From: Hirsutella rhossiliensis
Lineage: Eukaryota > Ascomycota > Sordariomycetes > Hypocreales > Ophiocordycipitaceae
Direction: 5' to 3'
DNA: 64,000 nucleotides
NCBI RefSeq assembly: GCF_020360975.1
Contig: NW_025408672.1
Location: 3,162,001 to 3,226,000 of the forward strand
Below the pieces are notes generated by a model that was given only the letters and a program-made list of their open reading frames with translations, was not told the DNA's origin and did no database searches. Positions within the stretch are counted from its first letter, which is position 1; each line of letters begins with the position of its first letter. Shown one piece after another: positions 22,051 to 33,181 of this stretch. A program made the position numbers and the translations under genes.

Positions 22051-23332
22051 GGATATATCTCTACTAATAAAGCCTATTAGTAACGGTTACTCGACTATCT
22101 TCTAAGAAGCTAGCTAAGAACTAAATAAAAAGGCTGCTAGAGTATAATAATAAGTAGTCTTATTCCTTTATAGTTTAATAGGGATAAGGGTATATACCTA
22201 AAGCACGCGTAGTATATAGCTAAGGATTAGTAGAGTAATTAACTATATAATTATCTAATTATCGGTCCTATATATAGCTCTAAGGGCCTTAGGTTATAAA
22301 TATAAGTCTTAGAGATTTCTTTACTTTATGCCTCTTTATCTTTATTAAAGTCGCGTAATTAGCGGCCTCTACTTTAAAGGGGAAAAATAAAAATTTAAAT
22401 TAACTATAATTAAGGAAGATACCTAATTAGATAATTAAGGTCTTTATAAAGCCTTTAAGTATACTTAGAAGTAAGTTAAAAGGGGAGTACTAAGGGTCTT
22501 ATCCTTTTAACGGGCTAATATCTATAGGGGTACGATCTTACTTATTAAACTCCTTCTTAGCGACTTTCCGACCTAAGATACTAATAGAAAGGGCGCGATA
22601 ATAATAGGTAAGGCTCTCTTCCTAAGCACGTAAGTAAGTAAATAAACTATTAATAGAACTTTTCTCCTTTACTATAATCCCTTCCCTTTACGTTATTTAT
22701 TCCTCCCTTTACCTATAAGCTACTCGTTTAGCTCTTTCTTATCTTTACTCGCGTACTTCCTTCTTTAGATAATTATCTACTACCCTTTATATACGCTCCT
22801 AAGTATTCGCGCTTATTATTCCTAAGGGTATTAAGGAAATAAAGTAGTTAGTATCTTTACTAGTCTATAGCTTTAGGTATAGCTAGATTAAATAAGCTAT
22901 AGAGTCTTAGAGACTAGTTATTATTGCGTTGCTAGTAGTCCTATATAAATATATAGAATTATAGTCGTTAATATCCTAGCGGTAGTTTTAATATATTCCT
23001 AGGTTTTTAACTCCTTTAACCTAGGAGGGTTTAAAGCCTAGTATAAACCTTATAGGAACTATAGCTAGAGAGGCTATTACTATAGTTTATTTCTAAGAAG
23101 TAATAGGGCGCGCTATAAGCGTTACTAGAGTCTTTAGCCTTAGGGTAATTAACCGAGCGCCTAGTAATTTCGGAGTCTTAAAGCGAGTTAGTAGCCGCGC
23201 TATCTACCTTTCTTCTATACTAGCTTCTTATTAGGCTATTAGCGGGGGTATAGTTATAAGTCTTTCGCTCCTTTATATATTTAAAGGGGTTATTAGTAGC
23301 GGGCGAGGAGTAGGCCTAATTAGCTATATATT
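22051..23332. other. RIP-mutated sequence, not identified
   Basis: AT-rich with the same dinucleotide bias. No LTR pair, terminal repeat or protein family recognised. Confidence 0.4.
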
Positions 23333-23518
23333 TATTATAGAGTAAGTAAAGGCGTATATATAGGTACCGTTTATAAGATAATATTAATAAGCTATATAGA
23401 GCTCTTCTATACGCGGCTAGCCTATATATATATATATAGGATCCGGCCCTCTATACGTAACTATATAGCTTAGGCTATAGCTTAAGCCTATAACCTATAA
23501 TAGTTAAAGACTCTTATA
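23333..23518 (-). repeat. 186-bp LTR, copy 1 (old Gypsy family)
   Basis: Matches 43,390-43,575 over 186 bp with scattered transitions, both starting TATTA and ending GACTCTTATA (RIP-altered TG...CA). Immediately right of it, at 23,519-23,534, the minus strand reads as a purine-rich tract ending next to the LTR, as expected of a polypurine tract before a 3' LTR. This copy is therefore probably the 3' LTR of a minus-strand element. Confidence 0.7.
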
Positions 23519-23899
23519 TAATGCCCTCCTTTAAGCGCGGCGCGGCGCTGCCCTATTAACGGCTTCTATACTATTAAGCCTATATCGCTAGCTCTACCTT
23601 ACCCTTTCCCCGTTAATTATACTAGCCCTACTAGCTTATTATCCCCGCGCCTATTAGCCTAGGTAGCTATAACCTAGCTTTATACTTATTAGCTAGCTAG
23701 CTATTTAAATAAGGGCGTAACCTATTATATACGCCCTTAGGTAGCTAGCGGCCGGCCTAGACCTACGTAAGCCTTAGGTTGCCTATCCCCTTAGCCTTAA
23801 GCAGCCTCCTTTACTAAGGGGTATATAAAGCGGTATCCCTCCTTCCTCCTTCCCTTTTTTCTTTTCCTTCTTTAACTATAATAGTAGTTATAAGAATAT

Positions 23900-26570
23900 A
23901 CCCTTATATTCCTATTTTACTAGTAGTAAGAATAAGATCGTTATTTAAAGACTTTTCTTCTATAGAGGGCGAGGGACTTTTATCTCTAGGTTCTCTAGTA
24001 GCTTCCTTTATAAGGATATAGCTTTCTAGCTTATCTTTATTTAGAATAAAATTAAAATTAAAGGTATTATTATTACTAGAATTTTCTAGATTTTCTATAA
24101 ATTTATTTTCTAGTATAGTAATATCTTTAAAGATAGTAAATTCTCTCTTAGAAAAATCCTAGATTTTATATATATTTTCTAAATAGCCTACTATTATTCC
24201 CTTAAAAGCTCTATTATTTAGCTTATCTTAAGGGTCTTTATTCTTATAATATATAAGGCTTCTAAAGGTCTTAATTTTATTTAAGGTCTTAAAAGGTAGT
24301 ATTATATTATCCCTCTTTTCTATAGGACATTTAAATCCTATCGTAGAATATAGTAATCTATAATATAAATAGGTAGCTATTAAAACAGCTTCTCCCTATA
24401 GGTATTTAAGAAGCTTAGTAGTAAATAAAAGAGCTCGTACTTTTCCTAATATAGTACGATTTATTCTTTCTATTCTACTATTAGATTCTAGCGTTCTAAG
24501 AAGACTAGAATTAAAGGTAATTCCTTCTTTTTTATAGTAGAGCTTTATTTTATATATAAATTCTTTAGCATTATTAGAAAATGCTTCTTTAATCCTAGTA
24601 TTTTTAGGGTTATTATCTACCCTATTTTTAAATTCTAGGAACCTATTTAAAGCTTCCCCCTTTTTTTAAAGAAGATATATTTCTAGATATTAGGTTCCTA
24701 CGTCTAGGAAAGAAATATAATAGTAATATTTATTATTAGTAAGCACTTTAATTAGCCCTTAAATATCTAATACTATTTTTTCTAAATAGGAATAAGACTT
24801 ATATAAAGGTTATTTATTAACCTTATTCGTTGCTTTAGCTTTAATATATATTTCGCACTATCTTATTTTATTTTCCTCTTTTAGAGGTATTTTTATATCT
24901 TTATTATATCTTTTTAATATTTCTAAAATAGCCTACTATTTATATACCTTAAGCGTAAGTACTAAGTATAAAAATCTATATCCTTTACCTTTAAAGATAT
25001 AATAAGGATTAATTAGCTTTCTAATAAAGGTTCTATAGGAATATAATATAATTTATTTCTAAGAAATCCTTTAGTAAGGACCTTAGCCTTATTATCTAAT
25101 AAAAGGACTTTATTTCCTTATATTAAGGTATAAGTATTATTAAAATAAGATTAAGATAGTATATTTACCCTTAATTTAGGTATATAAAAGCAGTCTTAAA
25201 GGATATACCTTTTACTATTATATAGGAACTTAAATACTAAGTACCCCTTTCCTTTTACTAATATAAAGGAAGCTTTTCCCTAGTAAACTTTAGACTTAAT
25301 TCCTTTATAGTTAATAAGGAAATCCTTATTTAATACTATATACCTAGTAGCTCCGGTATTATAAATAAAATTAAAGATCCTTTTATTCTTATAACTAAGA
25401 AATCCTCCTTCTCTTACCTTTAAAACTAATTCCTTTATTCTAGGAATTAAGGCTTTTAAAGGTCTTAAAAGAGAGTCTTTATTAGCTTCTATTATAGGGG
25501 TATTTATAAAGGTTATAATTACCTTTAAATCCTTAGACGTTTATATAGGGGTCGTAGCCCTAGAAAGGTCTATAAGGTTAATATCTAGGTTTATATTTTC
25601 TTATAAAGCTATATTTAAGACCTTATTACTATCGTTTAAATCGGACTCTAGCTCTATAATTCGAGCCTTCCTTCTTTTATTAGTAGTAGAAAAACTATTA
25701 AAAGGGGATTTCTTTTTAAAAGAAAAAGAAGAAGAAGAAGATTTTCTCTTCTTAGAAATTTAAGTCCTATTATCCTTTTTTCCTTTATTTAAAATCTAAT
25801 AAGTAGGAGCCTTATTTTAGTATAATTTATAGTAATTTACTATAAAATACCCTAGTTTTTTATATTCCTTATAAATAGGAGCATCTATATAATTTCTATA
25901 GGATTTCTAAGGCTTCCTTTATATTAAGAAGGCTTTATTTAAAGATTCGTCTTTATCCTCTATTCTTCTAGCTTCGTCTAAAAGACTAGCTATTAGGGTT
26001 TCGAGGGTAAACGCTATAGAATTATACTTAAAGCTCTATAAAATATTTATAATATAGCTTGTAAATTTCTTATTAAGGCAATTAAGAATCTATGCTATAA
26101 GAATAACTTCTAGAATTTCTATATTATAGGATTTTAAATCCTTATAAATTTCCTTTACCTTATAAAGGTATTTCTTTAAATTAAAGTCTAAGGGACTAAG
26201 CTTAAAGAGCTACTTAATAAGTAGATAATTCAACGAAAGGTTCGACGGATTATATAGCTTTTTAAGCTTATCCTATACTTCTTTAGTATTTTTTTAATGC
26301 TAAATTTATATTAAGGGACTATCTTTATCTTAAAGGAATATTATAAATAAAGCCTCCGTAGTCTATAAATAATTTACTTACTTTAGAGTAGTAATAAGCT
26401 TTTCTTTTATAAGGATAGCTTCTATCCTTATAGTCTATAAGGTATAATTTAAATTTCCCTTAAGTCTAGTAAATTTATATTCTTTCTATCTACCTATTTT
26501 ATATAAATTTAGTATTATTTCGTTCGTAGGGGTTAAGAAGTCTAGATAGGAGTTAAAGAGCGTAAGAAGG
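23900..26570 (-). mobile_element. Copia relic, Gag-protease-integrase part
   Basis: Minus-strand reading shows Copia integrase near 24,600-24,320 (AKEFIYKIKLYYKKEGITFN, then LESNSRIERINRTILGKVRA, the region of the last catalytic Glu). Less clear protease and zinc-knuckle sequence lies near 25,300-25,850, and Gag-like sequence to about 26,560. Reverse transcriptase and RNase H are absent to the left, so the element is truncated. The LTR at 26,692-27,253 lies at its 5' end. Confidence 0.75.
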
Positions 26571-26671
26571 TAAAAGAAGTTAGGGGAAATTTTAAAAGGA
26601 ATTTTAATTAGGTATTTCGACGAGGAATTTTAAAGGTATAAGTTAATTTCCCGGCTTAAAAGGAGTAAGCT

Positions 26672-26684
26672 AGGCTTATAACCT
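26672..26684 (-). promoter_or_regulatory. Probable primer-binding site (half-tRNA-iMet type)
   Basis: Just inside the 5' LTR the minus strand reads AGGTTATAAGCC. With one RIP change reversed this matches the complement of the anticodon region of initiator tRNA-Met, the half-tRNA primer known from Copia elements. Confidence 0.45.
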
Positions 26685-26691
26685 CTTAAGG

Positions 26692-27253
26692 TATATAAGC
26701 AAAATCGGAATTTTAAGAAATTAAGGGATTACGTAAGACTACGTAATAGAGGAGAGAAAGGAGTATAAGGTAGGATTTTTAATAGAGTTTATTAGTAGTA
26801 TATTAGTATATAGAAGAGGTATTAAAGTTAATAATTCTATCTCTATCTACTAGCGGATATACTATCTTATATAGATAATTATAGTAAAATAGAAGAACCT
26901 TTTAGGACTAGATTTAAGCTACTATATAGCCCTAAAACTAAATAATTCCGTAATACCTCGAGTATATCTAGAAGTATCTTAGTTCTACTAGTATTTATAT
27001 TTAAAAGAGGTTAGTTATACTAGTATTCTTAAGAGGTCTTAGCTAGTATTCTAAGCTAGCTCTATTCCTTCGATTCCCGATTATATAATAACCGGCAACC
27101 CGTTTAATATATAATAATATATAAACTAATAAGCGATTCTTATTTTATAAGATAGATTTTTATTTATAATTAATATACTACTTATTAGCTTATATAGTCG
27201 GGAGAGTATAGTATAGCTACTTTATTTATAATAGGAAAACACCGTTCCTTATA
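26692..27253 (-). repeat. 562-bp Copia LTR, copy A
   Basis: Matches copies B (45,142-45,701) and C (55,479-56,818, interrupted). All three start TATATAAG and end CCGTTCCTTATA on the plus strand, RIP-altered TG...CA. Copy A is the 5' LTR of the minus-strand relic to its left, because the Gag side and the primer-binding site adjoin its left end. Confidence 0.85.
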
Positions 27254-27683
27254 ACTATTAAGAAGGATAGTTAAAATAATATAATAAAATATAAAGCCTG
27301 TTTTATAATATAGGGATTTAAGCCGATTTATAGCTTAGATTTCCTAGATACCTTCTCGACTATAGCTAGACCTAAATCTATTAGAATTCTACTTATTTTA
27401 GCTATTATCTATAAATTTAAAGCTTTATAAATAGATATAATAAATACCTTTATATATACTAATATAAATAGCGAAGTATATATTAATCTTCTTATAGGCT
27501 ACGAAGAATACGCTCTTAAAGAATATTATTTAAAATATAGATTAGCTTATAGAGCTAAAGGAACTTAATTAATTAAATTCCTAGACCTATATAAAGCCGG
27601 TTAAATTAAAGCAAAGCTAAAGAAAGTATTATATAGCCTAAAATAAAGTCCTAAGCTTTAGTATAATTATTTAAAAATTATAC
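27254..27683 (+). pseudogene. Copia reverse-transcriptase fragment, inverted relative to its neighbours
   Basis: Plus-strand reading gives NTFIYTNINSEVYINLLIGY, then LIKFLDLYKAG and LKKVLYSLK followed by SPKLWYNYLK, which is the Copia RT motif region including the LYGLKQSPRLWY block. The same sequence occurs in reverse orientation at 47,140-47,560. It is cut off on the right by the 665-bp LTR. Confidence 0.8.
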
Positions 27684-28348
27684 TGTTATAAAGAAATAAC
27701 AGGCATAGGGAGGCTTTATAGAATAAGCTAGTAAAAAGGGGCTCTATAATACAGTCTAAGGGAATAACCCTTAAAAGACAAAGACCTCTACTAGATAACT
27801 ATACCTTCCTCTAGGAAAAGCGGGTCAGGATAAGCCTATCCTTACAAACAAAAATATGCATAAAATGCATAAGTCAATTACGAGCAGAACGGATACCCTA
27901 TTGCCTATTTTGGCCTAGCGGTTCCGAAGATATCCGCGATACGAGAATAGGTGGGGCATAGAACATTCTGGTTAAATCCACTACTCATGCCAGAACCCAT
28001 AGTCTTACGTCAACCATCACGCCACAATCAGACCACCTACTAAGTTAGGAAGATATACTATAGATAGAGCTTTTTAAGCCCTATAGAATGTGCTAGAAAG
28101 CTGACTAATTGGTCTACTAGTGGGCGAGCAATGGTCTATAAAAGACGAAGGATTTCCCTGGGAGTAGTAGAATAAAAGAGCAAGGACATAAGCATCTTTT
28201 GCAACGCTATTCTTTCAATATATTATTCAGCCCCTTATATGCTCGTTATAAATTCCAGACGAAATCCTACCCTATACTCCTTCGACCGATCTTTCCGCTT
28301 ACGTTATCGATTACCCGATTCTGCGCTTATTGCTTATACCTTCTTACA
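27684..28348 (+). repeat. 665-bp LTR, copy 1 (mildly mutated)
   Basis: Begins TGTTATAAAG and ends CCTTCTTACA, so intact TG...CA ends. A second copy of the same length lies at 54,036-54,700. This copy keeps many CpA/TpG (for example ATGCATAAAATGCATAAG near 27,855) that are TpA in the second copy. A TATA-like CTATAAAAGACG sits near 28,137. No 5-bp target duplication is visible, so it may be a solo LTR whose flank was later rearranged. The element family is unknown. Confidence 0.75.
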
Positions 28349-28435
28349 GTAGTAGTAATAAGTAAGTTCTGCTTTACTTAAAGCGTTAGTTTATTCCTAG
28401 CTATATAGGCCGCTTTATTAATATATACTTATAGT

Positions 28436-29470
28436 AATAGCTATAGTAGTAATAATAACCTTAATAATAATAATAACTTTAACTAGTAAGTTCCCTACCC
28501 TATAAAGTAAGAGGCCGTAATCTATAATATTAACTTCCGCGATAGATATATCTACCTCCCCCTCCCTTACCTCTTCTTTCTCGGAGTATATAAAGTCGTT
28601 CGTCGACGCTATACTAGGCGCGGCCGACGACGGCTCCGCCGCTACCGCTACTCTAGCCCGCGCCCTTACTACCGCGCCTACCGCCGCTACTAATACCTCC
28701 GCTACGCTAGCCGCTCTTATATCGCCCTTTAAGGTAACGACGCCGTCCCCGCCGCTACCTATAACGCCCGGCCCCTCGGCCCCTACCTCTATCTCCGCTA
28801 CCCTTATAAGTCTATAGTTAAGTAAGTATAATAGACGTCTTCCGCTAACCTCTTAAAGTATAAGCGCTAGGTCTAGGCTAGAGCTACTCGCGCGGCCCCT
28901 TATATATAGTATACGTTATAGGAGCTCCCTTACGCTAACTAAGTTAGGCGCCGCCGCGGCGGTAGTTATTACTAGTATACGCGTGCCGGCCGCGCCTATA
29001 AGGCGGCGCCTCCCGTCTTACTCGCTACGGCGTTAGCTTAGAAGGCCGGCGCGTATAGGTAGGTATAGGGGGCTACTAAGAAGCGCCTTACCGCCGCTAT
29101 AGCCGCCTACTATAACCTCCGCGCCTTAAAGCGCTAAGGGCTTATCCCTAAGTAGGTTCTTCTCCCTTTACTCTCTTACCTTTACTATTAACTCTCTTAG
29201 TACTAAGGATACCGCCTCTATCGCTTTATTAGCGGTCCCTTTAGCTATACCCGCCGCCGCCGCTACTACTACCCCTACTACCGCCGCTAGAGCTAGCCAC
29301 CGCCCCTCTACCCTTAGAGCCGCCGCCGCCGCTAACTAGCTTATAGGCCTAAAAGGCCGACTTAGCGCGCTAAAGAGCGCCGCCGCCGCCGCTAATAAGT
29401 AAGAGGAGGCCAATAAGGATAACGATAATAATAATAATAATAAGGGTAATAATAATAATAAGGAATAAGC
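28436..29470 (+). pseudogene. Ala/Thr/Ser-rich coding relic framed by AAT repeats
   Basis: A GC-richer segment inside the AT block. One plus-strand frame reads for over 300 codons with only TAA/TAG stops, including DAILGAADDGSAATATLARA near 28,610 and an Asn-rich end (NNNNN blocks) near 29,430. AAT/ATA trinucleotide runs lie at both ends (about 28,450-28,480 and 29,425-29,465). One minus-strand frame is also open for about 150 codons, so the coding strand is not certain. No family recognised; it may be the Gag or a lost domain of a retroelement. Confidence 0.4.
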
Positions 29471-29499
29471 TTAGGTAGTTTAAGGGCTCTACCTTATAA

Positions 29500-32237
29500 T
29501 AAACGCTATTTTTATCTCTACTTATACTATTATACCTATATTATTATAACTACCTTTTTTATTTTACTTACTTTATAGTCCTAGCCTAAGCTACTACTAG
29601 TAGTCTAGTAGTTTATTATTCTCGTTTACTAGTCTATATAGGGCCTTAAACTTATTAAGGGCTATAGCTCTCGTAAGCCTATATATAGGTTCTTACGTTA
29701 AGTTAAGGTACCTACGCTATTTTACGAGGACCTCTTAGCGATTCCCTTAGCCGACCTTCTTTTAGCGTATAGCCTATATCTCCTTAACCTCGAATTTATT
29801 ATCCCCCTTTACTATAATAGCGGGCGGTTAAGCGTCTACTATTTCTTATCTAAGTAGCGGGTTAAAGGAGGCTTAGTAAAGGAGGTTAACGTTAATCTTA
29901 TTATAAACCCCCGTTAAAAGACTATTAAGCTTAACTACTTACAGGCTAATAACCCTCCGTACTATAAACTTTATATATAGCTAGTCTAGCTTCTTCTTTA
30001 GCCGCGCTAACCTATAGTTATAGAGGTTAAGCTATACCTTATCTCTTACTATAAACCTATCCGCTAGGGCCTTAGTCTTATTAGCGTGCCGCTCTTAATC
30101 CTACGCCGAGGCGGCTATCGCGGATTACTAGTATTCTATAGTTTCTTATAGCTTCTATATAAATATAGAGGCGCGGCTCTTTAGTAACGAACTACTATAT
30201 TACTCTACTACTATATCTATAGCGAACGGGATTAAGGAGGGCGGCTTAAAGCTATATATAGCAAAAAAGGGGGCTATTTTAATAGAGGTCTAAGGTCTAC
30301 TATTTAATATAAGCTAGGCCGCGGGGAGCTAGCGGTCTTAGTTTACTTAGTTACGGGCTACTACTACCTATAAGTATACTTATACTTCTTAGTTAACCCT
30401 CTTAGGTCCCCCGTCGGTCTATAAGTAATAGGCTATACTAAGTAGCTATATAATTTAAAGTAGCTAGTATAGGTACTATTAAAAGCGGCTAGTTTAGTTT
30501 AATCCTTTATTACTTATAATAAAGGTTAGCTAGCTATATAAGCGGGCCTAGTATTAAAGGAAGCGCTCTATATAAGCTTTTATATCTATAGATAGTATTA
30601 GCTTTAGTACTACTAATTTACTAAGCTAGTCCTTAATTACTTATATATAGCGGTTACCTCCTTTTATAAGCAGGAGGTCTATTATAAAGTCTATTTATAT
30701 ATATATATAGAACTAGTTAGGTACTAAAAGCTACTTAAGTAGCCCCTTAAGCTATGCCCTTTAAATCTTAGTATAGCTATAGATATTATAATTATAAAGA
30801 AAGCGGCGAACGTAGTATTATAAGAAGGGCTAGTAAAAATCCCTCGTAAGGCCTATTACTATACCCTACCGACCTAGGTAGCCTACGATACTAGAGTTAT
30901 AGACGAGCTAGACTAGCTTCCTTTAAAGCTTATTCCGTTCGTCTAGCTCTAGCGGTCTATCCTTCTCCTTAGCTTCTATAGTATATAGTACGCCTAGTAC
31001 TTATAGTCTCCCCCGCTAGTATAGATGCCCCCGTAGGTTAATATAGTAGTCGGCTACCTATACCTTTAGCTTTAGCTTCGGATCTAGGTATTAAGCGCCG
31101 GACTCTATAGCGCGGCGTACGCTCTTATAAGTATAGTCTAGAGCCGCTATCTTATCCTATAAGCGTTAAAGGGCCTTATCTTAAAATACTCTCGCTATGC
31201 GCGCCCCTAGGCCGGTTTATCCCTCCTCGCCGGACCGAGGTAAAGGCGTAAGGGAAAGCTCGTTTAGTAGTAAAGGTATAAAGGAAAGCTCGTCTACTAG
31301 TACCGCGCCTTCCTCTACTAAAGAAGCTTCTATATAAGTCTATAGTGCTTTTTATAGGATAAGCTATAGATCCCGGGCCTTAATATCCGCCCCTATTAGC
31401 TAGTCCTAATCCCTTTAAGAAAGCGCGTCTAAGACTATAGAGTCCCGCTTAAGGTAGTACTTAATCGAGAAGTTAAAGCGTAAGAGATACTCCGCTTAGC
31501 GGGCTTACCGCTCTAAGAGGTACTAGTAGGTTATAAAGTACTTAAGGTTCTTATAGTCTATAAGAACCTTAAAGCTCTCGTAGCTTTAAAGCTCCGCTTA
31601 CTATTACTTAAGGTAGCTAATAATTACTAATATCTTCTTATTATAAATAGCGTAATTCCGCTCTACTAAGGTTAGCTTATAAGAGTAAAACGCTACTAGT
31701 TACTTTTGCCTATTTACCTCTTAAGAGAGCGTTCCTTTAAGTCCCTAGCCGCTATAGTTTACTTTAACTAATATAGACCGGTTAAAGTCCTACTAAAGTA
31801 GTACTAGGGCTTACGAGAATAGGTCCTTAAGCGTATAGAACGCTCCTTCCTATATAGGCCCTTAATAAAAGGCAGTCTATTTCCTAGTAATCTCGTTTAA
31901 GGGCATTATAATATAGGAGAAGCCCTTAATAAATATCTTATAATAGTTCGCGAACCTAAGGAAGCTTTATACACCTATTTATATATATAGGGCCGCTTAG
32001 TTTTAAATCGCCTAGATCTTTATAGGATCCGCCTATATACCTATGCCTATATAGATAATAAAGCCTAGGTACTTAACCCTCTTAACCTTAAATTCGTACT
32101 TATCTAAGTTAAGGTAGAGCTTATAAAGTTAGAGGCGCTTTAGAACCCTCTATACTTTCTATATATAGTCCTTATAGGAGCCGCTTATATAGATAAGGAT
32201 ATTATCTATATATATAGAGGCGAACTTATTAAGAAAA
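29500..32237 (-). mobile_element. Old Gypsy relic, RT end-RNase H-integrase part
   Basis: Minus-strand reading: FLNKFASIYIDNILIYI near 32,230-32,170 (the YIDDILIYS catalytic block with one Asp now Asn), RNase H region near 31,650-31,440 (LIDYKNLKYF, then AEYLLRFNFSIKY), and integrase zinc-binding region near 30,900-30,820 (VGYLGR, LTRDFYWPFL-like). The upstream half of the same element lies at 40,530-43,389; the chromodomain element is inserted between. Confidence 0.8.
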
Positions 32238-33181
32238 TATTACGACTATAGTTAGCGGGCCGTAAGAGAGCTAGCTACGTTTATATAATAAGGCGGCTTA
32301 GAATAATAGTTAAGACGAGAAGTTACTTAAGCTTAGCTTACCTAGAGTATATATAAGCTAAGTAAGCCTTATATAAATAGATTACTACTTAGGAGTATAG
32401 CTTATAAGTAAGCTATAGTAAGCTACGAAGGGGATTATAGCTAGGACCGTAATCTAAGGATAGTCTCTATAAGTATATATAGCTACCTACTTTTACTCCT
32501 TTAGATAGATAGCTCTCTAGCTTTTAATATAGATCTTTATTACGATTCTATCTTTAATTCTAATTACCTAGTTATAGTCTATAGTCTACGACCTCTAACT
32601 TATTACTAACGTAATATACTTATTATTACTTAGACTACGCCCTATTATATCTACTAATATAAACCCCTCGATAGGTTTATCCCTTAGGAATAATACCGGT
32701 CGTTATACGTATATTACGACTATAGTTAGCGGGCTATAAGAGAGCCGGCTACGTTTATATAATAAGGCGGCTTAGAATAATAGTCGGGATAAGAAGTTAC
32801 TTAGGCTTAGCTTACTTAGAGCGTACGTAAGCTAAGTAAGCTTTATATAGATAGATTACTACTTAGGAGTATAGCTTATAAGTAAGCTATAGTAAGCTAT
32901 AAAGGGGATTATAGCTAGGACCGTAATCTAAGGATAGTCTCTATAGGTATATATAGCTACCTACTTTTACTCCTTTAGATAGATAGCTTTCTAGCTTTTA
33001 ATATAGATCTTTATTACAATTCTATCTCTAATTCTAATTACCTAGTTATAGTCTACGGTCTATAACCTCTAACTTATTACTAACGTAATATACTTATTAT
33101 TACTTAGGCTACGCCTTATTATATCTACTAATATAAACCCCTCGATAGGTTTATCCCTTAGGAATAATACTAGTCGTTATA
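32238..33181 (+). repeat. Tandem 470-bp LTR pair with 4-bp CGTA spacer
   Basis: Two full LTRs head to tail. The spacer CGTA (32,708-32,711) equals the two bases that follow the second LTR (CG, from CGTTAAAAG at 33,182) plus the two bases that precede the third LTR (TA at 40,058-40,059). Confidence 0.88.

Noticed and set aside
28199..28381. 60-codon open frame in the AT block
   Set aside because: It lies in the 3' part of the 665-bp LTR, and the second LTR copy does not keep it open.
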